Counted from the first letter of the stretch, positions 9,633 to 18,599 are shown. The stretch: 64,000 nt of DNA from an uncultured Bryobacteraceae bacterium (GCA_938027685.1 CALJAM010000023.1:33370-97369), one strand, 5' to 3'. Numbers and translations are program-made. Notes: generated by a model not told the origin, from the sequence alone.

Positions 9633-10523
9633 TCAGGCGCGGGCCTTCTCGAGCAGGGCGGAGACGAACTTGCGACTCGTATCGACCAGTTCCCACGCCC
9701 CCGGCCAGAAGCAAAGGTCCACGCACCACCACTGGATCCCAGGGATGGCCAGCAGCTTCGGCGCGAGCGCGTCGAAGTCGATCAGGCCTTCGCCGAAAGG
9801 CCGGTGTGTGCTGGTCTCGCCGTCGTGCAGCGTTCCGTCCGAGTCGATCAGGTGGATATGACCGATGCGACCCTTCAGACGTTCGAGGAATTCCGCCACC
9901 CCGCCCGGCAGCGTCTCTTTCTCGCCGTGCTGGCGCGCACCCACCACCGAGCACATGTAGGCGTGCGAGGTGTCGAACATGATCTTGAAGTTGGGATGCG
10001 CGACGGCATCGTGCAGCCGAACGACCTCCGAGGGCTTGTTGAATGCGAAGCCCGGTTCGAACTCCCAGACCACCCGGACCCCGGCCTGCGCCGCGATCTC
10101 GGCTGCCTCGCGCCAGACGTCGGCCAGCCGCATCATCGCCGCCTCATAGTCGGCATCCGGTATGGAACCGGGCGCGGCTACCGTGTCCACGCGAATCGAC
10201 GGGCTGCCCAGGTCGACGCACATTTGGACATTGCGCCGGAACAAATCCAGGTATTTCTGTTTGTCTCCGGTGACGGGGTTCACCGAAGTAAAGTCGGCCG
10301 CATAGCCGGACACCCCCAGGCCCAGGTCGGTCAGCATGCGCACCACCTGGCGCCGCGAGGCCGCGTCGGGGTAGGCATCCAGCGTCACGTGCGGTGGGAA
10401 CCCGCAGATCTCCACGCCGTCGTAACCCACCTCGGCCAGCCGTCGCACGACACGGTCGAAAGGAATCGGGTTGGCCGCGTACTCGCCCCAAGCAAAAGCC
10501 CAGCTCCCGATGGAAATCTTCAT
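9633..10523 (-). CDS. Sugar phosphate isomerase/epimerase-like TIM-barrel protein
   Basis: A 296-residue AP-endonuclease-2-like TIM barrel (the xylose-isomerase-like / IolE-type superfamily). Visible features are the first strand KISIGSWAFAWGEY, GYDGVEICGFPPH, the central EFEPGFAFN, MFDTSHAYM with acidic and His metal-ligand positions, and GHIHLIDSDGTLHDGE near the C-terminus. Members isomerise or epimerise sugars and inositols, usually with a divalent metal. Substrate cannot be read from the sequence. CGGAGGAA lies 7 nt before ATG 10523; the longer reading upstream overlaps the oxidoreductase gene and is rejected. It lies 14 nt downstream of a Gfo/Idh oxidoreductase, a common pairing in polyol and sugar oxidation. 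Confidence 0.88.
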   Translation of the reverse strand: MKISIGSWAFAWGEYAANPIPFDRVVRRLAEVGYDGVEICGFPPHVTLDAYPDAASRRQVVRMLTDLGLGVSGYAADFTSVNPVTGDKQKYLDLFRRNVQMCVDLGSPSIRVDTVAAPGSIPDADYEAAMMRLADVWREAAEIAAQAGVRVVWEFEPGFAFNKPSEVVRLHDAVAHPNFKIMFDTSHAYMCSVVGARQHGEKETLPGGVAEFLERLKGRIGHIHLIDSDGTLHDGETSTHRPFGEGLIDFDALAPKLLAIPGIQWWCVDLCFWPGAWELVDTSRKFVSALLEKARA

Positions 10524-10537
10524 GGCGTTCCTCCGCA

Positions 10538-11665
10538 TTACTCCGCTTTCTTGACCTTCACCCATTGGCCCGTCCGGCAGGCCTCCAGCACCGCATCCAG
10601 CACGAGCTGGCACTTCAGACCGTCCTCGAAGGTGGGCGAGATCGGCTTGCCTTCGGCCAGAGCGAAAAGAATGTCGGCGGCCTGATTGGCAAAGGTGTGC
10701 TCGTAGCCGATCGCACAGCCCGGCACCCACCAGCGGTTCATGTAGGGATGGACCTCCTCCCAGACCGAAATCTGCTTCCAGCCCTGGATATGCTTGGGCT
10801 CGCGCGAGTCGAAGTACCACAGACGGCTCATGTCCTCGAGATTGAAGTAGAGGCTGCCGTACTCGCCGTTGATCTCGAAAATGTTGCCGTTCTTGCGCCC
10901 GTTGGCGAAGCGTGTGGCCTCGAAGTGCCCGATGGCGCCGTTGGTGTACTGGCAGACGAAAATGGCGGCGTCCTCGATCTCCACACGGGCGCGGCCGCCC
11001 TCAGGCCGCTCGCGCTCGCTGACGAAGATGCGGCTGACGCCGGCGACGGACTCGATTTCGCCCGCCAGGTAATTGGAGATATCGACGATGTGCGAGTGCA
11101 GGTCGCCGGTGACGCCGGACCCGGCCACGTCCTTGTCCATCCGCCAGACCAACGGCACCGCGGGGTCCATGGTCCAGTCCTGAAGGTAGAGCGCGCGGAA
11201 GTGGTAAACGCGCCCAATGCGGCCCTCCTCGATAAGCTGCCGCGCGAAGGCTATGGCGGGCACGCGGCGGTAGTTGAACCAGACGGTGTTGAGCTTGCCG
11301 CTCTTGCGCGCCGCCTCCGTCATGCGGCGGGCTTCCTCGCCGTTCATGGCCAGGGGCTTTTCGCAGCAAACCACCTTGCCGGCCTCGAGGGCGGCAAGGG
11401 CGATGTCGTGGTGCGTATTGTTGGGTGAGCAGATGTCGACGATCTGGACCTCGGGATCGTCAATGACCTCCCGCCAGTCGGTGGTAGACTTCTCCCAACC
11501 CCACCGCCGCGCGAAGTCGTGAACCCGCGGGCTGCGCGCGCAGACCACGCGCAGCCGGGCCTTCAGGGGAGGATCAAAGAAAATCGAGGCCTGCCGCCAG
11601 GCGTTGGTGTGGGCCTTGCCCATGAACCTGGCGCCGATCATGCCGATTCCCACCGTTCCGGTCAT
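10538..11665 (-). CDS. Gfo/Idh/MocA family NAD(P)-dependent oxidoreductase
   Basis: A 375-residue oxidoreductase with an N-terminal Rossmann fold (VGIGMIGARFMGKAH, residues 5-19), IVDICSPNNTHHD, the family CEKPLAMNGEEAR motif with the catalytic Lys (about residue 100), and a C-terminal substrate domain containing GVTGDLHSHIVDI. Enzymes of this family oxidise or reduce sugars, inositols and their derivatives. The dinucleotide motif carries Arg (GARFMG) where a third Gly is usual, a mild deviation. A GGAAGGAT sequence precedes ATG 11665. It heads a two-gene unit with the TIM-barrel gene, and the sulfatase lies 104 nt upstream in the same direction. The substrate is unknown; a sugar released by the sulfatase is an inference from context. 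Confidence 0.9.
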   Translation of the reverse strand: MTGTVGIGMIGARFMGKAHTNAWRQASIFFDPPLKARLRVVCARSPRVHDFARRWGWEKSTTDWREVIDDPEVQIVDICSPNNTHHDIALAALEAGKVVCCEKPLAMNGEEARRMTEAARKSGKLNTVWFNYRRVPAIAFARQLIEEGRIGRVYHFRALYLQDWTMDPAVPLVWRMDKDVAGSGVTGDLHSHIVDISNYLAGEIESVAGVSRIFVSERERPEGGRARVEIEDAAIFVCQYTNGAIGHFEATRFANGRKNGNIFEINGEYGSLYFNLEDMSRLWYFDSREPKHIQGWKQISVWEEVHPYMNRWWVPGCAIGYEHTFANQAADILFALAEGKPISPTFEDGLKCQLVLDAVLEACRTGQWVKVKKAE

Positions 11666-11769
11666 AGGCGCATCCTTCCTCTCTCACGGGATTCAGTCAC
11701 CGCTCAGGCGACGTTCCCCACAGATACAACAGTGCGCCGCCGCGGGGCAAGCGAGCCAGCCCCTAGGGT

Positions 11770-13302
11770 TTACGGCCGCGTGCGGGGACTGCGCCGGATC
11801 TGCTCGAGCAGAGCGGCCAGTTCGGCTACCTTGTCGGGGAATTCGGCGGCTACGTTGTTCCGTTCGCCGGGATCGACCTCTAGGTCGTAAAGCTGCGGCG
11901 CCGGGTCGTTGCCCAGTTCGATGTTCGTGTTCTTGTTCATGCGCGGGCCCTTGCTCGGGGCGACGTATTTCCACCGGCCCACGACGACCGACAGCGTGCC
12001 GGCCTGCTCGACCAGGTGCGGCCTGCCCTGCGGATCGCGGCCGAGCAGAGCCGAAATCAGATTGAAGCTGTCCGGGGCCGCCTGCTCCTCCAACGAAGCG
12101 CCGGTCAGAAAGGCCAGCGTATGCAGCAGGTCAATCTGGCTGATGAGCGCCGGCGAATCGGCGGCCTTGGTGATGCGCGCCGGCCACCGCACCAGGAAGG
12201 GAACGCGCGTGCCGGCCTCGAAGATGCTGTACTTGCCGCCGCGCCAGGGACCGGCCGGCTTGTGGTCGCCCAGCTTCTCCACCGCTTCATCCTTGTAGCC
12301 GTCATCGACCACCGGGCCGTTGTCACTGGTGAAGATCAGCAACGTGTTGCGCGTCAAGCCGTGCTGGTCGAGCGCCTCCAGGATCCGGCCGACGCACCAA
12401 TCCAGTTGCAGGATGCAATCACCCCGCGGACCCATCCCCGACTTGCCCACGAAGCGCGGATGCGGCACTCGCGGCACATGGATGTCGTGCGTGGCGAAAT
12501 ACAAAAAGAAAGGCCCGCCGCGGTGCTTCTCGATGAACTCGACGGCCTTGGCGGCGAAAACGTCTGCGATCTCTTCGTCCTTCCACAGCGCTTTCCGGCC
12601 GCCCCGCATGTAGCCGATGCGGCTGATGCCGTTGACGATGGCCATGTCGTGGCCATGGCTGGGGTGCATCTTCAGCAGGTGGGGATGGGTGCGGCCCAGC
12701 GGCTCGCCGGGGAAAGGCTTTTCGTAGCTGACCTCGATGGGATCGGAGGGATCGAGATTGACGACGCGATGATTCTCCACGTAAACGCAGGGTACGCGGT
12801 CACCGGTGGAGGGCATCAGGAAAGCGTAATCGAAGCCAATCTCCAGCGGACCCGGCTTGATCTCGCCGTTCCAGTTCAGGTTGCCCGCACCCAGGCCGAG
12901 ATGCCACTTGCCCACCACGCCGGTCGCGTAGCCCTGGCGCTTGAGGACGGCGGGCAACGTCGTCCGCCCGGGCTCGATCAGAAGGGCGGCGTCACCCGGT
13001 AGGATGCCGGTGCCCTCGCGGCGCCATGCGTATTCGCCCGTCAGCAGGGCATAGCGTGACGGCGTACAGGTAGCGGCGGGCGAGTGGGCGTGCACGAAAC
13101 GGATGCCGGAGGCAGCGATGCGATCGATGTTGGACGTGCGGATGCGACGCGCCCCGTAGCAGCTGACGTCGCCGTAGCCTAGATCGTCGGCGTAGATGAG
13201 AACGATGTTGGGAAGAGCCTTATCGATCCGCTGAGCCGACAGGCGCGCGAAACCGGCCAACAGCGGGGATCCTGCACGGGTCAAAAACGCACGGCGGTTC
13301 AT
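11770..13302 (-). CDS. Tat-exported type I sulfatase (Cys-type)
   Basis: A 510-residue alkaline-phosphatase-superfamily sulfatase. The N-terminus MNRRAFLTRAG is a twin-arginine signal, so export in folded form is expected. After it come LIYADDLGYGDVSCYG with the metal-binding Asp pair, the formylglycine motif CTPSRYALLTGEY (Cys at about residue 84), VGKWHLG, ATHDIHVPR, TSDNGPV and GGKYSIFEAG. The Cys must be converted to formylglycine by a maturase encoded elsewhere. AAGGAGG lies 9 nt before ATG 13302; the far longer upstream reading is antisense to the antiporter and is rejected. The substrate, a sulfated sugar or polysaccharide, is not determined by the motifs. Confidence 0.93.
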   Translation of the reverse strand: MNRRAFLTRAGSPLLAGFARLSAQRIDKALPNIVLIYADDLGYGDVSCYGARRIRTSNIDRIAASGIRFVHAHSPAATCTPSRYALLTGEYAWRREGTGILPGDAALLIEPGRTTLPAVLKRQGYATGVVGKWHLGLGAGNLNWNGEIKPGPLEIGFDYAFLMPSTGDRVPCVYVENHRVVNLDPSDPIEVSYEKPFPGEPLGRTHPHLLKMHPSHGHDMAIVNGISRIGYMRGGRKALWKDEEIADVFAAKAVEFIEKHRGGPFFLYFATHDIHVPRVPHPRFVGKSGMGPRGDCILQLDWCVGRILEALDQHGLTRNTLLIFTSDNGPVVDDGYKDEAVEKLGDHKPAGPWRGGKYSIFEAGTRVPFLVRWPARITKAADSPALISQIDLLHTLAFLTGASLEEQAAPDSFNLISALLGRDPQGRPHLVEQAGTLSVVVGRWKYVAPSKGPRMNKNTNIELGNDPAPQLYDLEVDPGERNNVAAEFPDKVAELAALLEQIRRSPRTRP

Positions 13303-13334
13303 GCGTCGGCGCCTCCTTTTGCGGCCGATTGCGT

Positions 13335-13371
13335 ATTGTACTTCACCTCGTGCGAGCCCTCGCTGTACCAT
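13335..13371. promoter_or_regulatory. Divergent promoter region between sulfatase and antiporter
   Basis: On the minus strand TACAAT (13340-13335) lies 32 nt before the sulfatase ATG, leaving room for its Shine-Dalgarno. On the plus strand TACCAT (13366-13371) ends 9 nt before the antiporter ATG at 13381, consistent with a nearly leaderless transcript. No good -35 boxes were found. Confidence 0.35.
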
Positions 13372-13380
13372 GACAGGTGC

Positions 13381-15006
13381 ATGGAAGGCTGGAGCATTCT
13401 GGCGCAGATCCTCATCCTGCTGGCGGCGGCGACCGTGTTCGGACTGGCCGCGCAGCGCGTGGGGCAGAACGCCGTCACAGGCTACCTGCTGGCAGGCGTG
13501 GTGCTGGCGCCGTTTTTCTGGCGCGCAGCCGGCCGCGACGTGATTCGACTGCTGGCCGAGATCGGGGTGGCCATGCTGCTGTTCACGATCGGCCTGGAAT
13601 TCTCCCTGACTCGGCTGCGAGCGCTGGGAGTGCGGGTGATGTGGCTGGGTTTGACGCAGATCCTGGGCACCACGGCGGTCGTCGCCGTCGTCGCTCTCCT
13701 GGCGGGGATGCCGGTCCGGGCGGCTGTAGTGATCGGCACGGCCGCAGCCATGAGCAGCACGACCGTGCTGATGCGCTTGATCTCCGAGCGCAGCGAGCTC
13801 GACAGCGCTCACGGCCGCGCGGCCCTGGGCGTATCGCTGATGCAGGATCTGGCCGTGGTGCCGGCGATGCTGCTGATCCCACTTCTCGCGGGCGCGCAGG
13901 AAGGCGCTCAAGGACTCCGCCTGCTGGTCTCTGCCTTTGCGAAAGCCGGCGCCCTGCTGACCGGCCTGTATGTGCTGATGCGCTGGGGGGCTCCGCGAGT
14001 TCTTCTGCGCGCGGCGCACGCGCAGAACCGCGATTTGCCCGTTCTGCTGGCTGCGATCGCCTGCCTGGGTTCGAGCTGGGTCTCGCATGAGTTGGGACTT
14101 TCGGCGGTCCTGGGAGCCTTCGCCGCGGGCATCATCCTTTCCGACTGCATGCTAGCCGAACAGGTCCGCGCGGACGTGATCCCGCTCAGGGCCGCGTTCC
14201 TGCCGCTGTTCTTCACCTCGGCCGGCATGCTGGCAGGAGTGGCGGACTGGACCGGCGTCAGCCAGTTGGCGGCGCTGGTTGCGGGCCTGATCGCCGTTAA
14301 AACGGGCGTGGTCCTGGCGGCCGGCATCGCGTTGCGCCTGCCGGCGCCCGAAGCGCTGCGAGCCGGCCTGTCGCTTGCTCAAGTGGGAGAATTCTCCTTT
14401 GTGTTGCTCGAATTCGCCCGCAGCTCAGGCTTGCTGGAGGAGCGCCTGGTGCGGCTGCTGCTGGCGGTGTCGGTAGCGAGCCTAGTCCTCAGTCCGCCGC
14501 TCGTAGCCGCTGCTCCGCGATTGGCGTTCTGGTTGGCATCGCGCAGAAGCGGCTGGGCGGCGCCCGGCGCAGCCGCCGAGAAGGGGCCGCACAACCACGT
14601 GGTGGTCATCGGCTTCGGTCCCGCAGGGCGGCAAGTGGTCGAAAGCCTGCGCGAGCAAGGCCAGATCGTGGTGGTTGTGGACTTGAACCCCAAGACCGCT
14701 GCAGGCAGCTCGGCGGAGTTGCCGATCGAATTTGGAGACGCGACGCAGGAAGAGATCTTGCGGAGGGCCGGAGTGCCGCGTGCGCGTGCCGTGGTCGTGA
14801 CGGTGCCCGATCCGTTAACGGCACGCAACGTGGTCGCCCAGGCGCGACGCCTGGCCGGAGCGGCGCCGGTCATCGCCCGCGCCCGGTACCACATTCACCG
14901 CGATGCACTCGGCGAGGCGGGCGCCGATCGAGTGGTCAGCGAGGAAGTGGTGGTGGGCCGGGAGCTGGCGCGCGAAGCGCTGGCCGCCTTGCAGATCCGC
15001 CCGTAG
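13381..15006 (+). CDS. Kef-type monovalent cation:proton antiporter (CPA2) with TrkA-N domain
   Basis: A 541-residue inner-membrane antiporter or K+ efflux protein. The first ~385 residues contain about a dozen hydrophobic segments with the CPA2 motifs GYLLAGVVLAPF, LLFTIGLEFSL and SLAQVGEFSFVLLE. Residues ~400-515 form a Rossmann TrkA-N/RCK domain (VVVIGFGPAGRQVVE, VVDLNP, FGDATQEEILRRAGV) that would bind NAD(H) or another nucleotide and gate transport. The protein ends soon after this domain, so a TrkA-C domain appears to be absent. The ATG at 13381 is chosen because TACCAT sits 9 nt upstream and the longer reading lacks a hydrophobic start. Role in K+/H+ homeostasis is by family; the ion is not established. 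Confidence 0.9.
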   Translation: MEGWSILAQILILLAAATVFGLAAQRVGQNAVTGYLLAGVVLAPFFWRAAGRDVIRLLAEIGVAMLLFTIGLEFSLTRLRALGVRVMWLGLTQILGTTAVVAVVALLAGMPVRAAVVIGTAAAMSSTTVLMRLISERSELDSAHGRAALGVSLMQDLAVVPAMLLIPLLAGAQEGAQGLRLLVSAFAKAGALLTGLYVLMRWGAPRVLLRAAHAQNRDLPVLLAAIACLGSSWVSHELGLSAVLGAFAAGIILSDCMLAEQVRADVIPLRAAFLPLFFTSAGMLAGVADWTGVSQLAALVAGLIAVKTGVVLAAGIALRLPAPEALRAGLSLAQVGEFSFVLLEFARSSGLLEERLVRLLLAVSVASLVLSPPLVAAAPRLAFWLASRRSGWAAPGAAAEKGPHNHVVVIGFGPAGRQVVESLREQGQIVVVVDLNPKTAAGSSAELPIEFGDATQEEILRRAGVPRARAVVVTVPDPLTARNVVAQARRLAGAAPVIARARYHIHRDALGEAGADRVVSEEVVVGRELAREALAALQIRP

Positions 15007-15020
15007 AGCCCGCCCCGCGC

Positions 15021-15026
15021 TATGCT
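15021..15026 (+). promoter_or_regulatory. Candidate -10 element of the SDR gene (leaderless)
   Basis: TATGCT ends 7 nt before ATG 15034. The alternative ATG at 15022 lies inside this hexamer, so 15034 is the better start. Confidence 0.35.
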
Positions 15027-15033
15027 AGCCGCG

Positions 15034-15786
15034 ATGAGCACCGATGTGTTTCGCCTGGACGGTAAAGTCGCTCTCGTCACGGGCGGCGCCAGAGGCATCG
15101 GGGAAGCGATTGTAAGGGTGTTCACCGCGGCCGGCGCGCAAGTCGTGGTGCTGGACATTGACCGAGAGCGCGCCGACCGCCTGGCCGCCGAGGTGGGAAA
15201 CGCGCGAGCCGTCGCCTGCGACATCACTTCCGAAGAGCAGGTGGCGGCCGCCTTCGCCGGGCTGGAACGCCTGGATATCTTGGTCAACAACGCGGGCATC
15301 GGCTTGGTGGGCAGCATCCAGGAGACCGCACCGGAGGACTTCCGTCGACTGTTTCGCGTCAACGTCGAGGGAATGTACCTGGTGACGAAGGCCGCCCTGC
15401 CGCTGCTGCTTGTCGCGCGCGGCGTGATCATTAACATCGGATCGGTTGCCGGCCTGGTCGGCGTGCGCCGCCGCTTCGCTTACTGCGCGACGAAAGGCGC
15501 CGTAGTAGCCATGACGCGGCAGCTCGCCGTCGACTACCCCACGCAACTGCGCGTGAACTGCATCTGTCCGGGCACGGTCGAGACGCCCTTTGTCGAGGAC
15601 TACCTCGAGCGGTACCACAAACACGAAAAAGAAAAAGTGCGGGCCGAGCTGCGTGCGCGTCAGCCCATGGGTAGACTGGGGCGGCCGGAGGAGATCGCGC
15701 ACCTGGCGCTGTATCTGGCCGGCGACGCTTCGGCATTCATGACCGGCTCGGTCGTCACGATCGACGGGGGATGGACAGCGGCGTAA
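15034..15786 (+). CDS. Short-chain dehydrogenase/reductase
   Basis: A 250-residue classical SDR with a complete active site. The cofactor loop is TGGARGIGEA (about residues 16-25). LDILVNNAGIG carries the structural NNAG; the Ser is in IGSVAGL, and Y-C-A-T-K supplies the catalytic YxxxK. VLDID after the second strand, with an Asp at its end, suggests NAD(H) preference. The C-terminal MTGSVVTIDGGW is the usual SDR ending. It resembles sugar-acid SDRs such as 2-keto-3-deoxy-L-fuconate dehydrogenases, but that is a guess from overall look. It follows the antiporter by 27 nt and is convergent with bacterioferritin, with an inverted repeat between them. Confidence 0.88.
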   Translation: MSTDVFRLDGKVALVTGGARGIGEAIVRVFTAAGAQVVVLDIDRERADRLAAEVGNARAVACDITSEEQVAAAFAGLERLDILVNNAGIGLVGSIQETAPEDFRRLFRVNVEGMYLVTKAALPLLLVARGVIINIGSVAGLVGVRRRFAYCATKGAVVAMTRQLAVDYPTQLRVNCICPGTVETPFVEDYLERYHKHEKEKVRAELRARQPMGRLGRPEEIAHLALYLAGDASAFMTGSVVTIDGGWTAA

Positions 15787-15792
15787 GTGTGC

Positions 15793-15812
15793 GGACCGTC
15801 CCGCGGCGGTCC
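15793..15812. terminator. Hairpin between the convergent SDR and bfr genes
   Basis: GGACCG and CGGTCC form a 6-bp stem with an 8-nt loop in the 51-bp gap between two converging genes. There is no T-tract on either side. The position suits a bidirectional terminator. Confidence 0.4.
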
Positions 15813-15837
15813 GATGATGCGCCCGGCGGCGGCCGTC

Positions 15838-16314
15838 TCAAGGCTCAGCGTGCATCTGCCGCGCCAGGTAGTTCTCCAGACCCACCTCGCGGATCAGGCC
15901 GAGCTGCGTCTCCAGCCAGTCGGTGTGCTCCTCCTCGTCGGCGAGTATCTTCTCAAATAGCTCGACCGTACCGCGATCGCCCTCCTCCTGAGCCACGCGG
16001 ATCAGGCGGTTGTACATGGCGACGGCGCCCTGCTCGAGCGCCAGGTCGTTTTCGAGCTGCTGACGAGGGTTCTGACCGATGTTCAGCGGCCCGTAGTCGG
16101 TCATGTTGGGCGTTCCTTCGAGGAACAGGATGCGCTCGATGAGCCATTCGGCGTGGCGCATCTCGTGTATGGAGAACTTGCGCATCGACTCGTAAAGCCG
16201 TCGCAAGCCCCAGTGGGCCTGCATTTCAGCGTGAAGGAAATACTGGCTGATCGCGGTGAGTTCCTCACCGAGGGCTTCGTTCAACGCAGCGATGACCTTC
16301 TCGTTCCCGCGCAT
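15838..16314 (-). CDS. bfr: Bacterioferritin
   Basis: A 158-residue bacterioferritin, forming a 24-mer that oxidises Fe(II) and stores iron, with haem at subunit interfaces. Counting from Met1, all six ferroxidase ligands fall at canonical positions: E18, E51, H54, E94, E127 and H130. M52, the haem-ligand position, is also present (IHEMRHAE). FLEGTPN and the LENDLALEQGAV helix are family signatures. ATG 16314 is chosen from this numbering and a GGAG 8 nt upstream; the longer reading adds 26 residues foreign to the family. It is on the same strand as the ABC transporter genes 74 nt upstream, but with no evident functional link. Confidence 0.95.
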   Translation of the reverse strand: MRGNEKVIAALNEALGEELTAISQYFLHAEMQAHWGLRRLYESMRKFSIHEMRHAEWLIERILFLEGTPNMTDYGPLNIGQNPRQQLENDLALEQGAVAMYNRLIRVAQEEGDRGTVELFEKILADEEEHTDWLETQLGLIREVGLENYLARQMHAEP

Positions 16315-16388
16315 CAGGACTTCTCCACGGCGGTCGCCTCTGTTCAGTATAGGGGATGCAGGGCCCTCGCGCAGAGTGACGGGGCCGC

Positions 16389-17126
16389 TCACTTAATCCG
16401 TTCGTCGCGCTCGATCTTGCCGTCCCGGATGTGGATGACGCGGTGGGCGTGCATGGCGATGTCGTGCTCGTGCGTCACGAGCACGATGGTGTTGCCCTGC
16501 TGGTGCAAACGGGCGAAAATGCCCATGATCTCGTTGCCGGTGGCCGTGTCCAGGTTGCCCGTGGGCTCGTCGGCCAACAGGATGGAGGGATTGTTGACCA
16601 GGGCGCGGGCGATAGCCACGCGCTGACGCTGACCGCCGGAAAGTTCGCTTGGCTTGTGGTGCATGCGGTCTTCCAGATCCACCTGTCGCAGCGCTTCGAT
16701 GGCGCGCTTGAGGCGGACCTCCTTGGGCAGGCCGGCGTAGATGAGAGGTAGTTCGACGTTGTGGAGGGCAGTCGCGCGAGGCAGCAGGTTGAAGGTTTGA
16801 AAGACGAAACCGATCTCCTTGTTCCGAATACGTGCCAGCTCATCGTCGCTCAGATCGCTCACGAGCCGGCCGTTGATGTAATAGCGGCCGCTGGTGGGCG
16901 TATCCAGGCACCCGATGAGGTTCATGAGCGTGGACTTGCCGGAACCGGAAGGACCCATGATAGCGACATACTCGCCCTTACGGATCTCCAGGTCCACGCC
17001 TCGCACAGCGTGGATTTCCACCTCCCCCATCAGGTACGTTTTCCACAGATCGTACGTGCGGATGACGATTCCGTCACGCCGCAACTGCTCGCCGATGTCT
17101 GCTGCTTCTTCGATCGCCTTCGCCAT
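16389..17126 (-). CDS. ABC transporter ATPase, MacB/LolD type
   Basis: A 245-residue ATPase of the MacB/LolD-like class. Walker A is GPSGSGKST (about residues 57-65), the Q-loop is in FQTFNLLPR, the signature is [15 protein letters not shown], Walker B is [12 protein letters not shown] and the H-loop is VTHEHD. The DTATGNEIM segment is typical of this class. AGGAAGGTG before ATG 17126 decides the start over a GTG two codons upstream. It lies 45 nt downstream of a MacA-like adaptor on the same strand. The FtsX-fold permease that should complete the transporter is absent: the next gene downstream is bacterioferritin. Confidence 0.9.
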   Translation of the reverse strand: MAKAIEEAADIGEQLRRDGIVIRTYDLWKTYLMGEVEIHAVRGVDLEIRKGEYVAIMGPSGSGKSTLMNLIGCLDTPTSGRYYINGRLVSDLSDDELARIRNKEIGFVFQTFNLLPRATALHNVELPLIYAGLPKEVRLKRAIEALRQVDLEDRMHHKPSELSGGQRQRVAIARALVNNPSILLADEPTGNLDTATGNEIMGIFARLHQQGNTIVLVTHEHDIAMHAHRVIHIRDGKIERDERIK

Positions 17127-17171
17127 GTTCACCTTCCTGGGTGCCAGCCGCCCGAGCCTCGCCGCGCCCGC

Positions 17172-18599
17172 TCACGCCTGATCCGAGCGCACTGGCGCCT
17201 TGTTATCGACCTTCACACGGGCGTAATTACGCACCGTGCGGATGACCCGGTAGCTGCCGGTGATGATCTCCTCGCCCTCTTTCAGCCCGCTGATCACCTC
17301 GATGTCGGTCGCGCCGGTGATTCCCGTTTCCACTTTCCGGAACACGGCCCTGTCGCCCTCCACCACGAAAACGCCCTGGATTTCCTCCTTCCGAGCGCGT
17401 TCAGCGGCCGGATCGGCCTTGCCGGCAGCTTGCACACCGCCCTTGGGCGGTTCCTCCAGGTCACCGCGCTGCCGGACGGTGAGAGCCTGGATCGGTATTG
17501 TTAAGACGTTTTTCCGGACCGCCGTGGTTATCTTGGCGGTGCAGGAAAGCCCCGGCCGGATTTCCTCGGGCGGGTTTTCCAAAGCGATGACGACTTTGAA
17601 ATCCTTAGCCTCTTGGCTGGAAATGGCGCTTTGCGACGCCGCCAACCCGGTCGAACGCAGAATGGCCGTGTTCCCGATTTCGATGACCTTGCCCTTGAAG
17701 ACGCGGTTGGGAATGGCGTCGATCGTGATATCGGCGGGCTGATCGAGCTTGACGTTGACGATGTCGGTCTCGTCCACCTTGACCTCCGCCGTAATGAGCG
17801 ACATGTCGGCGATGGTCATGATAAGGCTGGCCGGTGAGTTCTGAATGCCGGGAACTACGGTTTCGCCGACGCGCACCGGGAGGTTGGTCACTACGCCGTC
17901 CAGGGGCGCCACGGCATAGGTGCGCTGTAAGATGTCGCTGGCCCGGCGGAGGTTAGCCTGGGCCAGAGCGACCCGCTTCTGTGCAGCGGCCAACTGGGAA
18001 GCCACCTGGGCCCTCTGGGCCCGCGCCTGCGCCAACCGGGCTTCGGCCTCGCGCAGCGCCGCCTGCCGCGCCTCGAACTCGATGCGCCGCTGATCGAATT
18101 CCTGGCGTGAAATCAGCCGTTCCTCGAACAGTTTTTCCGCGCGCTGGAAATTGATGCGCGCCTGTTCGAGCTCGGCCTTGGTCCGATCCACGGTGGCTTG
18201 GGCCGTCGCCAAGTTCTCGTCAGCCACGCGCAGGGCAGCCTCGGCGGCTGCCGACTCCGCCTCGGCCTGGCTCAGGGCGGCCCGTTGGGCCTGCACCTCA
18301 GCCTCCGGTTGCACCGACTCCAGCCGCGCCAGCAGCTGGCCCTTGCGCACTCGATCGCCCTCTTTGACCAGGATCTCGGTGATGCGGGATGGGGAAACGG
18401 CGTTTGTACCGATGTTGATGTAGTTGCGAGGCTTGATCTCGCCGGAGGCCGTGACCATGGAGACCAGGTCCTGGCGAATGACGCGGCCCGTCTGCACGGT
18501 CACCACGCCGCGCTGGTTATACTTCACGCCGCCGTATATGCCCCCGGCGATGAGAATCGTAACCAGAATGCCGATCCAAATCTTCCACTTGCGTTTCAC
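17172..18599 (-). CDS. macA: MacA/HlyD-type periplasmic adaptor protein
   Basis: A 475-residue membrane-fusion protein. One N-terminal anchor helix (about residues 5-26), then the first barrel-sandwich half (GEIKPRNYINIGTNAVSPSRITEILVKEGD split by the hairpin), a long Ala/Glu/Gln/Arg-rich coiled-coil hairpin (about residues 92-215), the second lipoyl half (TYAVAPLDGVVTNLPVRVGETV) and beta-barrel and membrane-proximal domains to the end. A GTG start at 18599 lies 6 nt after GAGGAG. Such adaptors link an inner-membrane pump to a TolC-like channel in the export of macrolides, peptides or lipids. Its neighbour is the matching ATPase, but no permease gene follows. The 198-bp divergent gap to the aminotransferase shows no clear structure. 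Confidence 0.9.
   Translation of the reverse strand: MKRKWKIWIGILVTILIAGGIYGGVKYNQRGVVTVQTGRVIRQDLVSMVTASGEIKPRNYINIGTNAVSPSRITEILVKEGDRVRKGQLLARLESVQPEAEVQAQRAALSQAEAESAAAEAALRVADENLATAQATVDRTKAELEQARINFQRAEKLFEERLISRQEFDQRRIEFEARQAALREAEARLAQARAQRAQVASQLAAAQKRVALAQANLRRASDILQRTYAVAPLDGVVTNLPVRVGETVVPGIQNSPASLIMTIADMSLITAEVKVDETDIVNVKLDQPADITIDAIPNRVFKGKVIEIGNTAILRSTGLAASQSAISSQEAKDFKVVIALENPPEEIRPGLSCTAKITTAVRKNVLTIPIQALTVRQRGDLEEPPKGGVQAAGKADPAAERARKEEIQGVFVVEGDRAVFRKVETGITGATDIEVISGLKEGEEIITGSYRVIRTVRNYARVKVDNKAPVRSDQA

Noticed and set aside
13303..14088. Upstream extension of the sulfatase reading frame to 14088
   Set aside because: It would overlap the antiporter gene antisense; the Tat signal and AAGGAGG place the start at 13302.
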